A stretch of DNA of 5,963 nucleotides from an uncultured Prevotellaceae bacterium (lineage in GTDB: Bacteria > Bacteroidota > Bacteroidia > Bacteroidales > Bacteroidaceae), in contig CAMKMK010000140.1 of NCBI GenBank assembly GCA_946413885.1, forward strand, positions 1 through 5,963, read 5' to 3'. Below, one piece after another: positions 5,958-5,963 of this stretch (within the stretch, counting starts at the first letter, position 1; each line of letters begins with the position of its first letter). Position numbers and translations under genes: made by a program. The notes beneath the pieces are model-generated. The model was given only the letters and a program-made list of their open reading frames with translations. It was not told where the DNA came from and searched no databases.

Positions 5958-5963
5958 CCATTT

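Noticed and set aside
1..5963. CRISPR array, tRNA/rRNA, insertion sequence, phage or defence genes
   Set aside because: No regular spaced repeats, terminal inverted repeats, transposase-like product or tRNA-like cloverleaf was seen, and nearly all the window is accounted for by six metabolic genes.

Overview
The window looks like a chromosomal stretch of a gut-type Bacteroidota, probably Bacteroidales (Prevotella or Bacteroides-like). The reasons are roughly balanced base composition, A-rich leaders with weak or absent Shine-Dalgarno sequences, typical signal peptides ending in LMAQ or LLAQ, a Tat-exported Gfo/Idh/MocA protein, and the pairing of ThuA-like and SGNH proteins. The genus is an inference. 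No RNA gene, insertion sequence, CRISPR array or phage gene was seen.

Layout. Positions 1-396 (+) hold the 3' end of an MBL-fold metallohydrolase gene whose start lies left of the window. A short convergent gap (397-478) has at most a weak terminator-like hairpin. The rest (479-5928) is one tightly packed minus-strand run of five genes, read from right to left: a cytoplasmic Gfo/Idh/MocA oxidoreductase (4726-5928), a Tat-exported paralogue (3399-4703), a secreted two-domain SGNH/GDSL hydrolase (2154-3386), and two different exported ThuA-like proteins (1343-2146 and 479-1309). Gaps are 22, 12, 7 and 33 nt, so they are very likely co-transcribed. The promoter is not visible in the 35 nt upstream of the first gene and probably lies beyond the right edge, possibly ahead of further operon genes.

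How they may work together. ThuA-family proteins and Gfo/Idh/MocA dehydrogenases are known partners in ThuA/ThuB disaccharide catabolism, where 3-keto sugars are formed. Related dehydrogenase pairs occur in gut Bacteroides clusters that open glycosidic bonds through keto intermediates. SGNH hydrolases commonly remove acyl groups from glycans. A reasonable inference is a glycan or glycoside pathway in which a periplasmic module (deacylase, Tat oxidoreductase, two ThuA proteins) acts first and a cytoplasmic oxidoreductase handles the imported product or carries out the reverse redox step. No glycoside hydrolase, 3-keto-glycoside hydrolase (DUF1080), transporter or regulator lies inside the window, so the substrate cannot be named.
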